Source: Litorimonas sp964610115
Lineage (GTDB): Bacteria > Pseudomonadota > Alphaproteobacteria > Caulobacterales > Maricaulaceae
DNA: 15,445 nucleotides
NCBI GenBank assembly: GCA_964610115.1
Contig: CAZSUW010000059.1
Span: forward strand, 1-15,445
Reading direction: 5' to 3'
Both the position numbers and the translations under genes were made by a program. The notes beneath the pieces are model-generated. The model saw only the letters and a list, made by a program, of their open reading frames with translations, was not told the origin of the DNA and ran no database searches. Of the stretch, positions 7,043-13,594 are shown piece by piece. Every line of letters starts with the position of its first letter. Position 1 is the stretch's first letter.

Positions 7043-7873
7043 TCACGTCATGGCTCTGCCGAGATAGGTATAAATCTCCGGCATTAGATCCGGGCTGCCA
7101 CAGGCGACGACGCGGGGGCCATTTGAAGGATTGCCGCCATGCCAATCTGTGATGACACCGCCCGCCCCGCGCACAATCGGCATAAGGGCGCGAATGTCAC
7201 AGGGCTTCATTCCGGCCTCAATAATCAGGTCCATCCGCCCCTGTGCCAGCAAGACATAGCCGAGCGCATCCAGCCCCAGCCGCGATAGCGCGCAGCCGCT
7301 TTGAATGATTTTATAGGCGGCCATTTCGCCGGGCTTGAACATGCCAAAGGGTTGCGTACAGCCAAGGCGCGCTTCGGATAACGTCTGGATCGTGCGTACT
7401 GTTAGCGTCTGTTCCCGCCCGTCATCATGGAACAGGCTTGCGCGCTGATTATCACCAATCGCCATGCGGGACAGCGCAGGCAGATCAATGCAGCCCAAGA
7501 CGGGCTCATCGTCATGGCTTAGCGCGATCAGCGTGCTCCAGACAGGCACACCGGAAATAAAACCGCGCGTGCCGTCAATTGGATCCAGCGTCCAGGAAAA
7601 GTGGTTCGTGCCGCGATGATCGGGCCATTCCTCGCCTTCAATGGAATCGTCTGGAAAGCGTTCGCGGATAATCTCGCGCATGACCCGTTCGGCTTCGGTG
7701 TCGGCCACGGTGACCGGATCATAGCCGCCGGGGAAATTGGCATCCGCTTTGTTTTCGGCGTCTACTCCGGTCTCAAATAAGGGCAAGGCAATCGCGCGTG
7801 CGGCCGCGCACAGGTCCCGGATCAGGGCGCGGCGCGCGGCGATGTGTTCAGCAAGCTTTGGGTCAGACGTCAT
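7043..7873 (-). CDS. hisN: Inositol monophosphatase-family protein, probable histidinol-phosphatase
   Basis: Magnesium-dependent phosphatase, most likely the HisN type that removes phosphate from histidinol phosphate in histidine biosynthesis. The 276-aa protein shows the family metal sites: IEGEE (78-82), LDPIDGT (96-102, metal-binding Asp97 and Asp100) and the later aspartate in KPCDIRAL (Asp226) followed by IVRGAGGVITDW. The wording DPIDGTRGFISGVPVWSTLIAL and the K-P-x-D-I form point to HisN rather than SuhB or CysQ, but substrate cannot be proven. Cys225 stands where HisN proteins usually have Tyr. The segment SRLGLDALGY departs from the usual glycine- and tyrosine-rich motif, which leaves room for another phosphomonoester substrate. 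It begins 21 bp after the Xre regulator on the same strand, so the two are probably co-transcribed. No clear Shine-Dalgarno is present. Confidence 0.8.
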   Translation of the reverse strand: MTSDPKLAEHIAARRALIRDLCAAARAIALPLFETGVDAENKADANFPGGYDPVTVADTEAERVMREIIRERFPDDSIEGEEWPDHRGTNHFSWTLDPIDGTRGFISGVPVWSTLIALSHDDEPVLGCIDLPALSRMAIGDNQRASLFHDDGREQTLTVRTIQTLSEARLGCTQPFGMFKPGEMAAYKIIQSGCALSRLGLDALGYVLLAQGRMDLIIEAGMKPCDIRALMPIVRGAGGVITDWHGGNPSNGPRVVACGSPDLMPEIYTYLGRAMT

Positions 7874-7894
7874 GCCCGACCCGTAAAGGGGGCT

Positions 7895-8296
7895 TTAGCG
7901 CGCGACAAGCCGAAGGTTCGGCTTGGACGAGCCTTCAAGGCTCTTGGCCAGATCGAGTAAGTGCTTCCGCGGACCTTCGCCCATGGCGTAATAGGCGCGG
8001 ACCAAATCCATCGTTTCTTTCTTGGACAGGACATCAGCGGCGATTTGATCCGACGGTTCGTCGGCGAATTCATCCCGCTCTGACAAGCCTTCATAGAAAT
8101 ACTGCACTGGCACAGACAGGGCTTCGGACAGCTCGAACAGGCGAGCGGCAGAGACACGGTTGGCACCGCACTCATATTTCTGAATCTGCTGAAATCTTAT
8201 GCCGACTTGTTCGGCTAAGGACTGTTGGGTCAGGCCCAGCAGGCGGCGACGGCGGCGCAATCGCTTGCCGACGTGAAGGTCAATATCGCTGGTCAT
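7895..8296 (-). CDS. Xre-family transcriptional regulator, PraR-like
   Basis: Predicted 133-aa DNA-binding regulator. A lambda-repressor-like helix-turn-helix spans about residues 9-65, beginning VGKRLRRRRRLLGLTQQSLA and with the recognition helix in IRFQQIQKYECG (33-44). It is followed by NRVSAARLFELSEAL, then VPVQYFYEG, and a C-terminal alpha-helical tail of about 60 residues (KKETMDLVRAYYAM). This domain order and size match the short alphaproteobacterial regulators related to Rhizobium/Azorhizobium PraR. Targets cannot be told. The ATG at 8296 is preceded by a strong site GGGGAG nine bases upstream; the frame stays open to 8470 but those residues are unlike the family. The ribosome binding site lies in an inverted repeat that may control translation. 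hisN follows 21 bp downstream. Confidence 0.85.
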   Translation of the reverse strand: MTSDIDLHVGKRLRRRRRLLGLTQQSLAEQVGIRFQQIQKYECGANRVSAARLFELSEALSVPVQYFYEGLSERDEFADEPSDQIAADVLSKKETMDLVRAYYAMGEGPRKHLLDLAKSLEGSSKPNLRLVAR

Positions 8297-8301
8297 GGTG
8301 T

Positions 8302-8340
8302 TCTCCCCACCGGCTAAAACTCTATTCGCCTTTGGGGAGA
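8302..8340 (-). promoter_or_regulatory. Inverted repeat able to mask the Xre gene's ribosome binding site
   Basis: TCTCCCC and GGGGAGA form an exact 7-bp inverted repeat 25 bases apart (8302-8308 and 8334-8340 on the plus strand). In the mRNA the 3' arm is the Shine-Dalgarno of the Xre gene and the 5' arm is its complement; GGC/GCC inside the loop can add three pairs. It could be a translational switch or an operator for autorepression. Confidence 0.4.
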
Positions 8341-8507
8341 GCAAGTGCCGTGCCAGCCCGCGCGGCGGTTGTTCGCCTAAAAAGAGAGGGAAAAGTCGCA
8401 AAAGACTCGTGCCCCTGAGACGCGAAACCTTCGTGTTAACCGTGCGCTGTGCCAAATCGGGACACGCCATGAGAGAAAATGGGCGGGACTATAGCCGGAA
8501 CGCGCCT

Positions 8508-9440
8508 TTACTGTGCAGCCAGGTCGGTGAGTTGGCGCGCGGAAATGATTTTCCCCATGATCCGGTCTAGCGCCGCGGCCAGCCGGTCATAGCCGCGCTT
8601 GGGCGAAAGCGTCACCGGGTTAAGATATAAATCGCGGTTAATTTCGATCTGTACGACTTCCACGCCGAGGGACGGTTGCCCGTAATGCTTGGTAATAAAC
8701 CCGCCCGCATAGGGATAGTTCACAGCGACGGAATACCCTTCTTGCTGGAACAGCGTGCGGACCATCGCCAAGGTCTCGCCAATACAGGATCGTCCGAACC
8801 GGTCGCCTAAAATGATGTCGGGGCGTCGAGAGCCCATTGGCGCAAAGCCCGGCATGGAATGACAATCGACCAGCAAGCATTGTCCGAAACGCGCTTGGGC
8901 GTCCCGGATCAATCCGGCCAGCGCGGCATGATAAGGATCATAAAGTGTGCGCAGGCGCGCATGGGCTTGGTCCCGGGTTGGGGCCGTGCGGTATATGGGC
9001 GTGCGCTCATTGATATGGGTGGGAACAACGCCCAGTCCGGCGGCCGCTCTGGGCGTTTCTTTGGCGGGTGAAATCGCCCAATCCTGCGGAAGTTCCGTCG
9101 GCGCGCGGTTCACATCGACATAACAGCGCGGGAAGCGCGCGCTCAGTAAGGGTGCGCCGCTGGGCACGCAGCCGGCGATTAACTGATCGACGAAAAAATC
9201 TTCATTGCGCCGGAGCTGGGCCAGCGAAAGCGGGCTTTGATCCTGAAAGGCTTGCGGGTAATGCCGCCCGGAATGCGGCGAGGCAAAAACGACCCCGGCC
9301 TGCCACGCTTGCGGCTTAAAAATATCAAAGCCCGCCGCGAGCGCAGCCAAAGCCTCAGCATCCTTTTGCAAGGGCGCACTGTCCCGATCATTGGCGGAAA
9401 CGGGCCGTGGGGGCGTATCGGTTTGACGGGGCGGACGCAT
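8508..9440 (-). CDS. N-formylglutamate amidohydrolase family protein
   Basis: Zinc hydrolase of the N-formylglutamate amidohydrolase (HutG/FGase) family, which splits N-formyl-glutamate to formate and glutamate at the end of one histidine-degradation route. The 310-aa protein carries the family marks: SPHSGRHYP (54-62), NEDFFVDQL, RCYVDVNRAPTEL, LVDCHSMPG, DIILGDRFG, NYPYAGGFITKHYG and VQIEINRDLY. The first 45 residues are Pro/Asp-rich and not part of the conserved domain, so the true start may be internal. No other hut gene is nearby, hence the physiological substrate is open; related proteins act on other N-formyl amino acids. It is divergent from cpdR across a 216-bp region and no clear Shine-Dalgarno precedes its ATG. 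Confidence 0.9.
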   Translation of the reverse strand: MRPPRQTDTPPRPVSANDRDSAPLQKDAEALAALAAGFDIFKPQAWQAGVVFASPHSGRHYPQAFQDQSPLSLAQLRRNEDFFVDQLIAGCVPSGAPLLSARFPRCYVDVNRAPTELPQDWAISPAKETPRAAAGLGVVPTHINERTPIYRTAPTRDQAHARLRTLYDPYHAALAGLIRDAQARFGQCLLVDCHSMPGFAPMGSRRPDIILGDRFGRSCIGETLAMVRTLFQQEGYSVAVNYPYAGGFITKHYGQPSLGVEVVQIEINRDLYLNPVTLSPKRGYDRLAAALDRIMGKIISARQLTDLAAQ

Positions 9441-9495
9441 ATTATGTGTGATTCTTAGCGCTTTTTCTTCCTATCGTCAGATTTTTTTAAGTCGC

Positions 9496-9511
9496 AGCCG
9501 CCATGGCGGCT
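9496..9511. promoter_or_regulatory. Perfect 16-bp palindrome between the hydrolase gene and cpdR
   Basis: AGCCGCCATGGCGGCT reads the same on both strands. It lies in the shared upstream region of two divergent genes, just after a T-run. It could bind a dimeric regulator. It is not a terminator in either direction, since on each strand no T-run follows. Two GANTC sites lie near, at 9450-9454 and 9524-9528. Confidence 0.4.
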
Positions 9512-9656
9512 ATTCATAAATACGATTCATTGATTGTGATGGGTTTGGGCTTATGACGGGTTTGGCGCGTGACTTGCAGGTCCGATCTTTGGCGATTGGG
9601 GCCGTCAACGGTGAGAGACAACAGGGCAATAGCGCTGTTTGGTAGAGGGCTTTAAT

Positions 9657-10016
9657 ATGGCGACCATTTTATACGCCGAAGATGATGGCGATATGCGCCG
9701 ATTTTTTGAACGTGCTTTGGAAAAGGCTGGCCATAATGTCATCGCCTGTTCTGATGGCGAACGGGCGCTCCGGGCGTTGAAATTCGCAGACGGCGCGTTC
9801 GATCTCCTCCTGACCGATATTATGATGCCCGGCATGGACGGGATAGAACTGGCCAAAGAGGCCGAACGCTTATCGCCCGGAATCAAAGTCATGTTCATTA
9901 CGGGCTTTGCCGCTGTCGCCATGTCCGACGCGGATGCGTCCCAGCAGACCGTCCTCTCTAAGCCCGTTCATTTGCGCGACCTCGTCAATGAGGTGGACCG
10001 CCTAATCGCGGCCTAA
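9657..10016 (+). CDS. cpdR: Single-domain response regulator CpdR
   Basis: Receiver-only protein of 119 aa. In Caulobacter CpdR, unphosphorylated, primes the ClpXP protease for destruction of cell-cycle proteins such as PdeA and, through adaptors, CtrA; phosphorylation from the CckA-ChpT relay turns it off (family knowledge). Here the receiver fold is complete: the acidic pair Asp9-Asp10, phospho-acceptor Asp54 in LLLTDIMMPGMDG, Thr82 in MFITGFAAVAM, and Lys102 in LSKPVHLRDLVNEVD. The segments KVMFITGFAAVA and SKPxHLRDLV are highly characteristic of CpdR, which sets it apart from generic CheY-like proteins. The protein ends in Ala-Ala, as do many ClpX substrates. The ATG at 9657 has GAGGG seven bases upstream; the frame opens at 9639. 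The 216-bp upstream region holds a palindrome and two GANTC sites. DUF4112 follows after 80 bp. Confidence 0.87.
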   Translation: MATILYAEDDGDMRRFFERALEKAGHNVIACSDGERALRALKFADGAFDLLLTDIMMPGMDGIELAKEAERLSPGIKVMFITGFAAVAMSDADASQQTVLSKPVHLRDLVNEVDRLIAA

Positions 10017-10096
10017 GCCCGCTTACGGAACCGCCCCCTATAATCATCTTCTATGCTGGCCCCTATTCAGGCGTAAAATCCGGTCTATAAGTCCTT

Positions 10097-10567
10097 ATGG
10101 ACGGATCTCTTGACGCTATATCGACCCGAGTGGCGGGCTTAAGCGGGCCGGAAAAGCAGGCGTTTCAAGATAATCTGCTTGCCCGTCACGCGGCTGAAGC
10201 GGCTGCGCTCGAACGTGCCGAAGGCTTGGCGCGCACCATGGATGCGGCGTTTAACATCCCGGGCACGTCTATTCCCCTCGGCGTGGATACGCTGATCGGT
10301 CTGATTCCGGGGATTGGCGATACAATCAGTTTGGGCCTTGCCGCCTTTATTGCCGGACACGGAACACAGATCGGCGCGAGCCGCCGACACTATGTGCAGA
10401 TGGGGTTTAATGTCTTTATTGACTGGCTGATCGGCCTCGTGCCGATAATCGGCGATGTATTTGACATTGGCTGGCGCGGCAATTTGCGCAATGCGGCTTT
10501 GCTGCGCCGTCTGGCCGAAGAGCGGTGGGCGGCGGAACGCGCCGCCGCCGACATGATAGAGGGCTAG
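10097..10567 (+). CDS. DUF4112 domain membrane protein
   Basis: 156-aa protein of the DUF4112 family, function unknown. The domain covers about residues 48-142: MDAAFNIPGT, then PLGVDTLIGLIPGIGDTISL, a hydrophobic segment, HYVQMGFNVFIDWLIG, LVPIIGDVFDIGWRGN and LRNAALLRRL. The two parallel IPGIGD/VPIIGD motifs suggest a duplicated membrane hairpin. N-terminal and C-terminal ends are charged helices (ALERAEGLARTM and EERWAAERAAADM). No Shine-Dalgarno precedes the ATG. A TATAAT hexamer lies at 10039-10044 and TATAAG at 10086-10091, the latter so close that a leaderless transcript is possible, though neither has a good -35. The stop lies inside the 55-bp sequence repeated across the assembly gap; if the gap is false, the next gene converges with its stop only 6 bp away. 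Confidence 0.92.
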   Translation: MDGSLDAISTRVAGLSGPEKQAFQDNLLARHAAEAAALERAEGLARTMDAAFNIPGTSIPLGVDTLIGLIPGIGDTISLGLAAFIAGHGTQIGASRRHYVQMGFNVFIDWLIGLVPIIGDVFDIGWRGNLRNAALLRRLAEERWAAERAAADMIEG

Positions 10568-10615
10568 ATAGCGCTAGGCTTTCGCTTTGGGCCCCAAAAA
10601 GAACCAAGCGATGAA
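10561..10615. repeat. 55-bp direct duplicate, left of assembly gap
   Basis: Identical over all 55 bases to 10716-10770. It includes the end of the DUF4112 gene and, on the minus strand, the last 13 codons and stop (10574-10576) of the PLDc_N-like gene. Because it ends exactly at the Ns, it is most likely the overlap of two contigs that were not merged rather than a biological repeat. Confidence 0.95.
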
Positions 10616-10715
10616 NNNNNNNNNNNNNNNNNNNNNNNNNNNNNNNNNNNNNNNNNNNNNNNNNNNNNNNNNNNNNNNNNNNNNNNNNNNNNNNNNNNNN
10701 NNNNNNNNNNNNNNN
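10616..10715. other. Assembly gap of 100 Ns
   Basis: Exactly 100 undetermined bases join two contigs. The same 55-bp sequence lies on both sides, so the true distance is probably negative (an overlap) and no sequence may be missing. Confidence 0.97.
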
Positions 10716-10770
10716 GGGCTAGATAGCGCTAGGCTTTCGCTTTGGGCCCCAAAAAGAACCAAGCGATGAA
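10716..10770. repeat. 55-bp direct duplicate, right of assembly gap
   Basis: Second copy of 10561-10615. Here it holds the C-terminal end of the intact PLDc_N-like gene and, at its left edge, the last codons of DUF4112 (GGGCTAG without its gene), as expected if both copies are one genomic locus. Confidence 0.95.
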
Positions 10771-10902
10771 ACCCGCGACAGGAAAGACAAGCACGCCGGC
10801 CGTCCAGAGAACCTTTGGCAGCGTCTCTGCGCGCGAGTTCCAAATGTTGAAAATCGCCCAAATATTTAGGGCGAGAACAAGAACACTCAGGAGCCACTTC
10901 AT
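10729..10902 (-). CDS. Small PLDc_N-like membrane protein (57 aa)
   Basis: A 57-aa peptide made of two hydrophobic helices, at about residues 2-21 (KWLLSVLVLALNIWAIFNI) and 35-50 (AGVLVFPVAGFIAWFFLGPK). The order short helix, polar turn with NSRAETLPKVLW, second helix with P-V-x-G-x-x-x-W-F-x-x-G-P-K is that of the phospholipase D nuclease N-terminal (PLDc_N) family, found alone or ahead of cardiolipin synthase domains. No catalytic HKD motif exists, so it is not an enzyme by itself; its role is unknown. A ribosome binding site AAAGGAAAG lies about ten bases before the ATG. It follows secB on the same strand after 43 bp and is probably co-transcribed. Its 3' end is duplicated on the other side of the gap. 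Confidence 0.87.
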   Translation of the reverse strand: MKWLLSVLVLALNIWAIFNIWNSRAETLPKVLWTAGVLVFPVAGFIAWFFLGPKAKA

Positions 10903-10945
10903 AAGATCACCGCTTTCCTTTAATTGGTCAGCCTAATTTATCGGC

Positions 10946-11524
10946 CTAGTTAATGGGGGCGTCTGCGGCGCGGCGCATCATTTCGTCCCGGAACATGCCG
11001 GCAAAATCTGGCATATCCAGCATAACGGGCGGGAAGCCGCCATCATTGGTCATGTCGCCCAGAATTTTGCGCGCATAGGGGAACAGGATGCGTGGACATT
11101 CAATCATCATCAGCGGCTGCATCTGCTCTAGCCCGATATTGGCAATCGCAAAGAGACCCGCATATTCCAGCTCGGCGATAAAGACGGTCTTGCCGTCACG
11201 TTCGGCCGTGGCTTTCAACAGGATGGACACTTCGACCGTATTGTTTTCGAACACTTGGCGGGCAATTCGCAGGTCAATGTTCACGCCGGGCTGTGGCTGA
11301 TTGGAGCGCAGCGTCTCTGGCGCGCCCGGGTTTTCAAAGCTGCTATCCTTCAAATATTGCGCCAGCACGCTGAGCATAGGCGCGGCCTCAGCGGCTGGGG
11401 TCTCCCCTTCGGTTGCGGGTGTGGTCTCTGCTGGGGCGTCATTTTCCATCAGCTTGTCCAGCTCAGCGTCTTTTTTGGCTTTCTTAGCCGGCTTTTTCGG
11501 AGTCTTTTTCGGGGTCTTGGCCAT
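10946..11524 (-). CDS. secB: Protein-export chaperone SecB with long N-terminal extension
   Basis: Homotetrameric cytoplasmic chaperone that keeps preproteins unfolded and hands them to SecA. The SecB core begins near residue 50 with LSVLAQYLKDSSFENP, followed by the substrate-groove strands (NTVEVSILLKATAERDGKTV), FIAELEYAGLFAI and IECPRILFPYAR, then FPPVMLDMPDFAGMFRD. The protein is 192 aa, against about 150-170 for most SecBs, because of a 50-residue leader: a lysine/proline stretch (KTPKKTPKKPAKKAKK, residues 3-18) then an acidic, Ala/Pro/Thr-rich linker. The ATG at 11524 has AAGAGGAC before it; a start nearer the core would have no such site. It is divergent from the Tim44-like gene and shares a 109-bp upstream region; PLDc_N-like follows downstream. 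Confidence 0.96.
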   Translation of the reverse strand: MAKTPKKTPKKPAKKAKKDAELDKLMENDAPAETTPATEGETPAAEAAPMLSVLAQYLKDSSFENPGAPETLRSNQPQPGVNIDLRIARQVFENNTVEVSILLKATAERDGKTVFIAELEYAGLFAIANIGLEQMQPLMMIECPRILFPYARKILGDMTNDGGFPPVMLDMPDFAGMFRDEMMRRAADAPIN

Positions 11525-11544
11525 TAAACGGTCCTCTTCTTGGA

Positions 11545-11573
11545 TCACTAAGACAGCGATCTATGTGCGACAA
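11545..11573 (-). promoter_or_regulatory. Possible secB promoter
   Basis: On the minus strand TTGTCG (11573-11568) and TAGTGA (11550-11545) are 17 bases apart, a fair housekeeping-sigma pattern for alphaproteobacteria. The start of transcription would fall near 11538, leaving a short leader with the ribosome binding site. The -10 is weak. Confidence 0.3.
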
Positions 11574-11633
11574 GTTTCACAGCGCGCGCTATCATGCTGT
11601 TTGCGTCCTTCCAATAGGCGGCATGTGCCTTAT

Positions 11634-12323
11634 ATGGGTTTCATGTTTGAAGTTGTTCTCTTTGCGGCCATTGCGGCTGTTGTTTGTGTCGCGTTCTATT
11701 CTGTCTTGGGTAAATCGGTGGGGCAAGGCCCGGACGATGCCTTCAATCCGGACGAAGTTTTCGGATCGAATGATGGCGGCAAAAGCGCCGATGAACGCGC
11801 GGCTTTCGCTGAAGAGGCTGCGCAAAAGGCTGAGATGACGGGTCTGGCCGCGATTGCTCAAGCCGATCCCAGCTTTTCGCCCGCCCGCTTTATCGACGGG
11901 GCAAAGACAGCCTATTCCATGATTTTGGAAGCCTATGCCTCTGGCGATCGCGACATGCTGGAAAGCCTGCTGACGCCGGATGTCTATGCGGTTTATGACG
12001 CCGCCATTACCGACCGCGAAGCCAAAGATCTGACCCAGATCACAGATTTGGGCCGATTAAAGACGGCGCAAATCGTCTCTGGCCAGATCGAAGGTCGCGA
12101 AGCGATCATCCGCGTGCTCTATGAGGCCGAGATCGCCTCGGCCCTGCGCGACGCGTCGGGTGAGCTTGTCGAAGGCGATCCGGATATGTTGGCGAGCATT
12201 TCGGAACACTGGACCTTTGTGCGCGATGTCAAATCTGATGATCCGACATGGCGTCTGGCCGAAGTCGAGCCCAGCGAAGGCGACGATCTGGCGGCGGATC
12301 CCACACCTGACACAACACCCTAA
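11634..12323 (+). CDS. Tim44-like domain protein (TimA type)
   Basis: Membrane-anchored protein with a bacterial Tim44/MBA1-like domain. The 229-aa protein has an N-terminal membrane helix (FEVVLFAAIAAVVCVAFY, 5-22), a low-complexity acidic linker (GPDDAFNPDEVFGSNDGG), and the Tim44-like fold from about residue 75: FIDGAKTAYSMILEAYASGD, then LLTPDVYAVYDAAITDRE, and a sheet ending in EHWTFVRDV and DPTWRLAEVE. The family is the alphaproteobacterial relative of mitochondrial import component Tim44; in Caulobacter it is called TimA, but its bacterial role is unsettled. The start is uncertain: in-frame GTG 11625, ATG 11634 and ATG 11643 all precede the helix. It is divergent from secB and 11 bp ahead of mltA, an order common in the class. 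Confidence 0.88.
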   Translation: MGFMFEVVLFAAIAAVVCVAFYSVLGKSVGQGPDDAFNPDEVFGSNDGGKSADERAAFAEEAAQKAEMTGLAAIAQADPSFSPARFIDGAKTAYSMILEAYASGDRDMLESLLTPDVYAVYDAAITDREAKDLTQITDLGRLKTAQIVSGQIEGREAIIRVLYEAEIASALRDASGELVEGDPDMLASISEHWTFVRDVKSDDPTWRLAEVEPSEGDDLAADPTPDTTP

Positions 12324-12334
12324 GGCGCGCCGCC

Positions 12335-13594
12335 ATGCGCCAATGGCTGAACGGCCTTTTAGCCCTGTGCCTTGCGATCAGCCTGTCGGCCTGCGCGACG
12401 ATCCCTGTCGAGACTGAGGGTGAGCAGACAGGGCATGTCCATTTCCCGGACCCTGATGTTGAAAATCCGGGGGTCGTGATCCTCGCCGAACCCGCGCCCG
12501 CGCCAGAGCCTATCCCGGAGATTACCGCCCCGCCGCCGCCGGCGCCGGCGGAAGCCCCACCCGAGCCGATGATCGAAGCGCCCGATCAATTCGCCGCCCT
12601 GTCCGGTTGGGCGGAGGCTGACCCGGCGCCTGCGCTGGAGGCTTTTGCCAAAGGCTGCAAAGCTTTCCTGATCGCCGACCCGGAGGAAGCGCTGAACCCG
12701 AACCTGCCGCAATATGGGCGCTATGCTGATTGGCAGCCCGCCTGTTCTGCCGCGCAGACCGCTAAGGCCCAAAACGCCCGCACCTTTTTCGAAACCCATT
12801 TCGCGCCTGTCACCCTGACGGCGGCCACAGGGGAGGCGGGCTTGCTGACCGGCTATTACGAGCCAGAGCTGGATGTGCGGATTAAACCCGATGCGACCTA
12901 TAGCGAGCCGATCTTAGCGCTGCCCAAAGACAAAGCGACGCAAAACCAACCGCGATCCAAACTGTCTGCGCGCAGTGCCCGCGTGATTGCCTATGGCAAG
13001 CCGATTGATGTTTTCTTCCTGCAAATCCAAGGCTCGGGTCGGATCAAATATAAAGACGGTCGGGTGCTGCGTGCCGCCTATGCGGGGCATAATAGCCATC
13101 GCTACCGCTCCATTGGGCGGGTGCTGATTGATCGCGGCGAACTGACCGCCAACCAATCTGCCAAGCGCGATATTGAACGCTGGATGGCCGAAAACGGTCG
13201 GGCCGCAACCCGCGCGCTGATGAATGAAAACCCGCGCTATATCTTTTTCAAGGAACAATCCATTCGTCCCAATGAAGGCCCGGCGGGCGCGATGCGTGTA
13301 CCGCTGACGGCGATGGGATCAGCGGCGGTCGATCCGCGCTACCACCCTTACGGCACGCTGGCCGTCTTTCAGACGCGTCTGCCGCAAAAAGCGCGCGATT
13401 ATCGCGGCGCGCCGTCGACGATTTTGGTGGCCTTGCAAGACACAGGCAGCGCCATTCGCGGACCTCTGCGGGGAGATCTCTTCTTCGGCTCCGGCGCAGC
13501 GGCAGGCGCAAAAGCGGGCGTGATGAAACACCCCGTGCGCTGGACGCTGCTTCTACCGAAAGCGATCGCGCCAGTTGAGGTGCCGACGTCGTGA
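12335..13594 (+). CDS. mltA: Membrane-bound lytic murein transglycosylase A
   Basis: Outer-membrane lipoprotein that cleaves the MurNAc-GlcNAc bond of peptidoglycan to leave 1,6-anhydro ends. The 419-aa precursor starts with a lipoprotein signal whose lipobox is LSAC (Cys20). A long Pro/Ala/Glu-rich tether follows to about residue 82. The MltA domain then shows GYYEPEL (173-179) and FFLQIQGSGRI, and the C-terminal 3D domain has VALQDTGSAIRG (Asp369) and GDLFFGSG (Asp381); an aspartate of this 3D region is catalytic in the E. coli enzyme. The ATG at 12335 is 11 bp after the Tim44-like stop. The stop overlaps the next start as GTGA, indicating translational coupling. The unusually proline-rich tether could span part of the periplasm. 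Confidence 0.96.
   Translation: MRQWLNGLLALCLAISLSACATIPVETEGEQTGHVHFPDPDVENPGVVILAEPAPAPEPIPEITAPPPPAPAEAPPEPMIEAPDQFAALSGWAEADPAPALEAFAKGCKAFLIADPEEALNPNLPQYGRYADWQPACSAAQTAKAQNARTFFETHFAPVTLTAATGEAGLLTGYYEPELDVRIKPDATYSEPILALPKDKATQNQPRSKLSARSARVIAYGKPIDVFFLQIQGSGRIKYKDGRVLRAAYAGHNSHRYRSIGRVLIDRGELTANQSAKRDIERWMAENGRAATRALMNENPRYIFFKEQSIRPNEGPAGAMRVPLTAMGSAAVDPRYHPYGTLAVFQTRLPQKARDYRGAPSTILVALQDTGSAIRGPLRGDLFFGSGAAAGAKAGVMKHPVRWTLLLPKAIAPVEVPTS

Noticed and set aside
9479..9511. T-run followed by the 16-bp palindrome read as an intrinsic terminator
   Set aside because: On the plus strand the Ts precede the stem instead of following it, and on the minus strand the stem is followed by As, so neither orientation fits.
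9503..9645. Two tiny ORFs joined by an ATGA overlap upstream of cpdR (17 aa at 9503-9556 and 30 aa at 9553-9645)
   Set aside because: Neither has a ribosome binding site, the first begins inside the palindrome, and their composition shows nothing protein-like. Chance is the simplest account, although leader peptides cannot be excluded.
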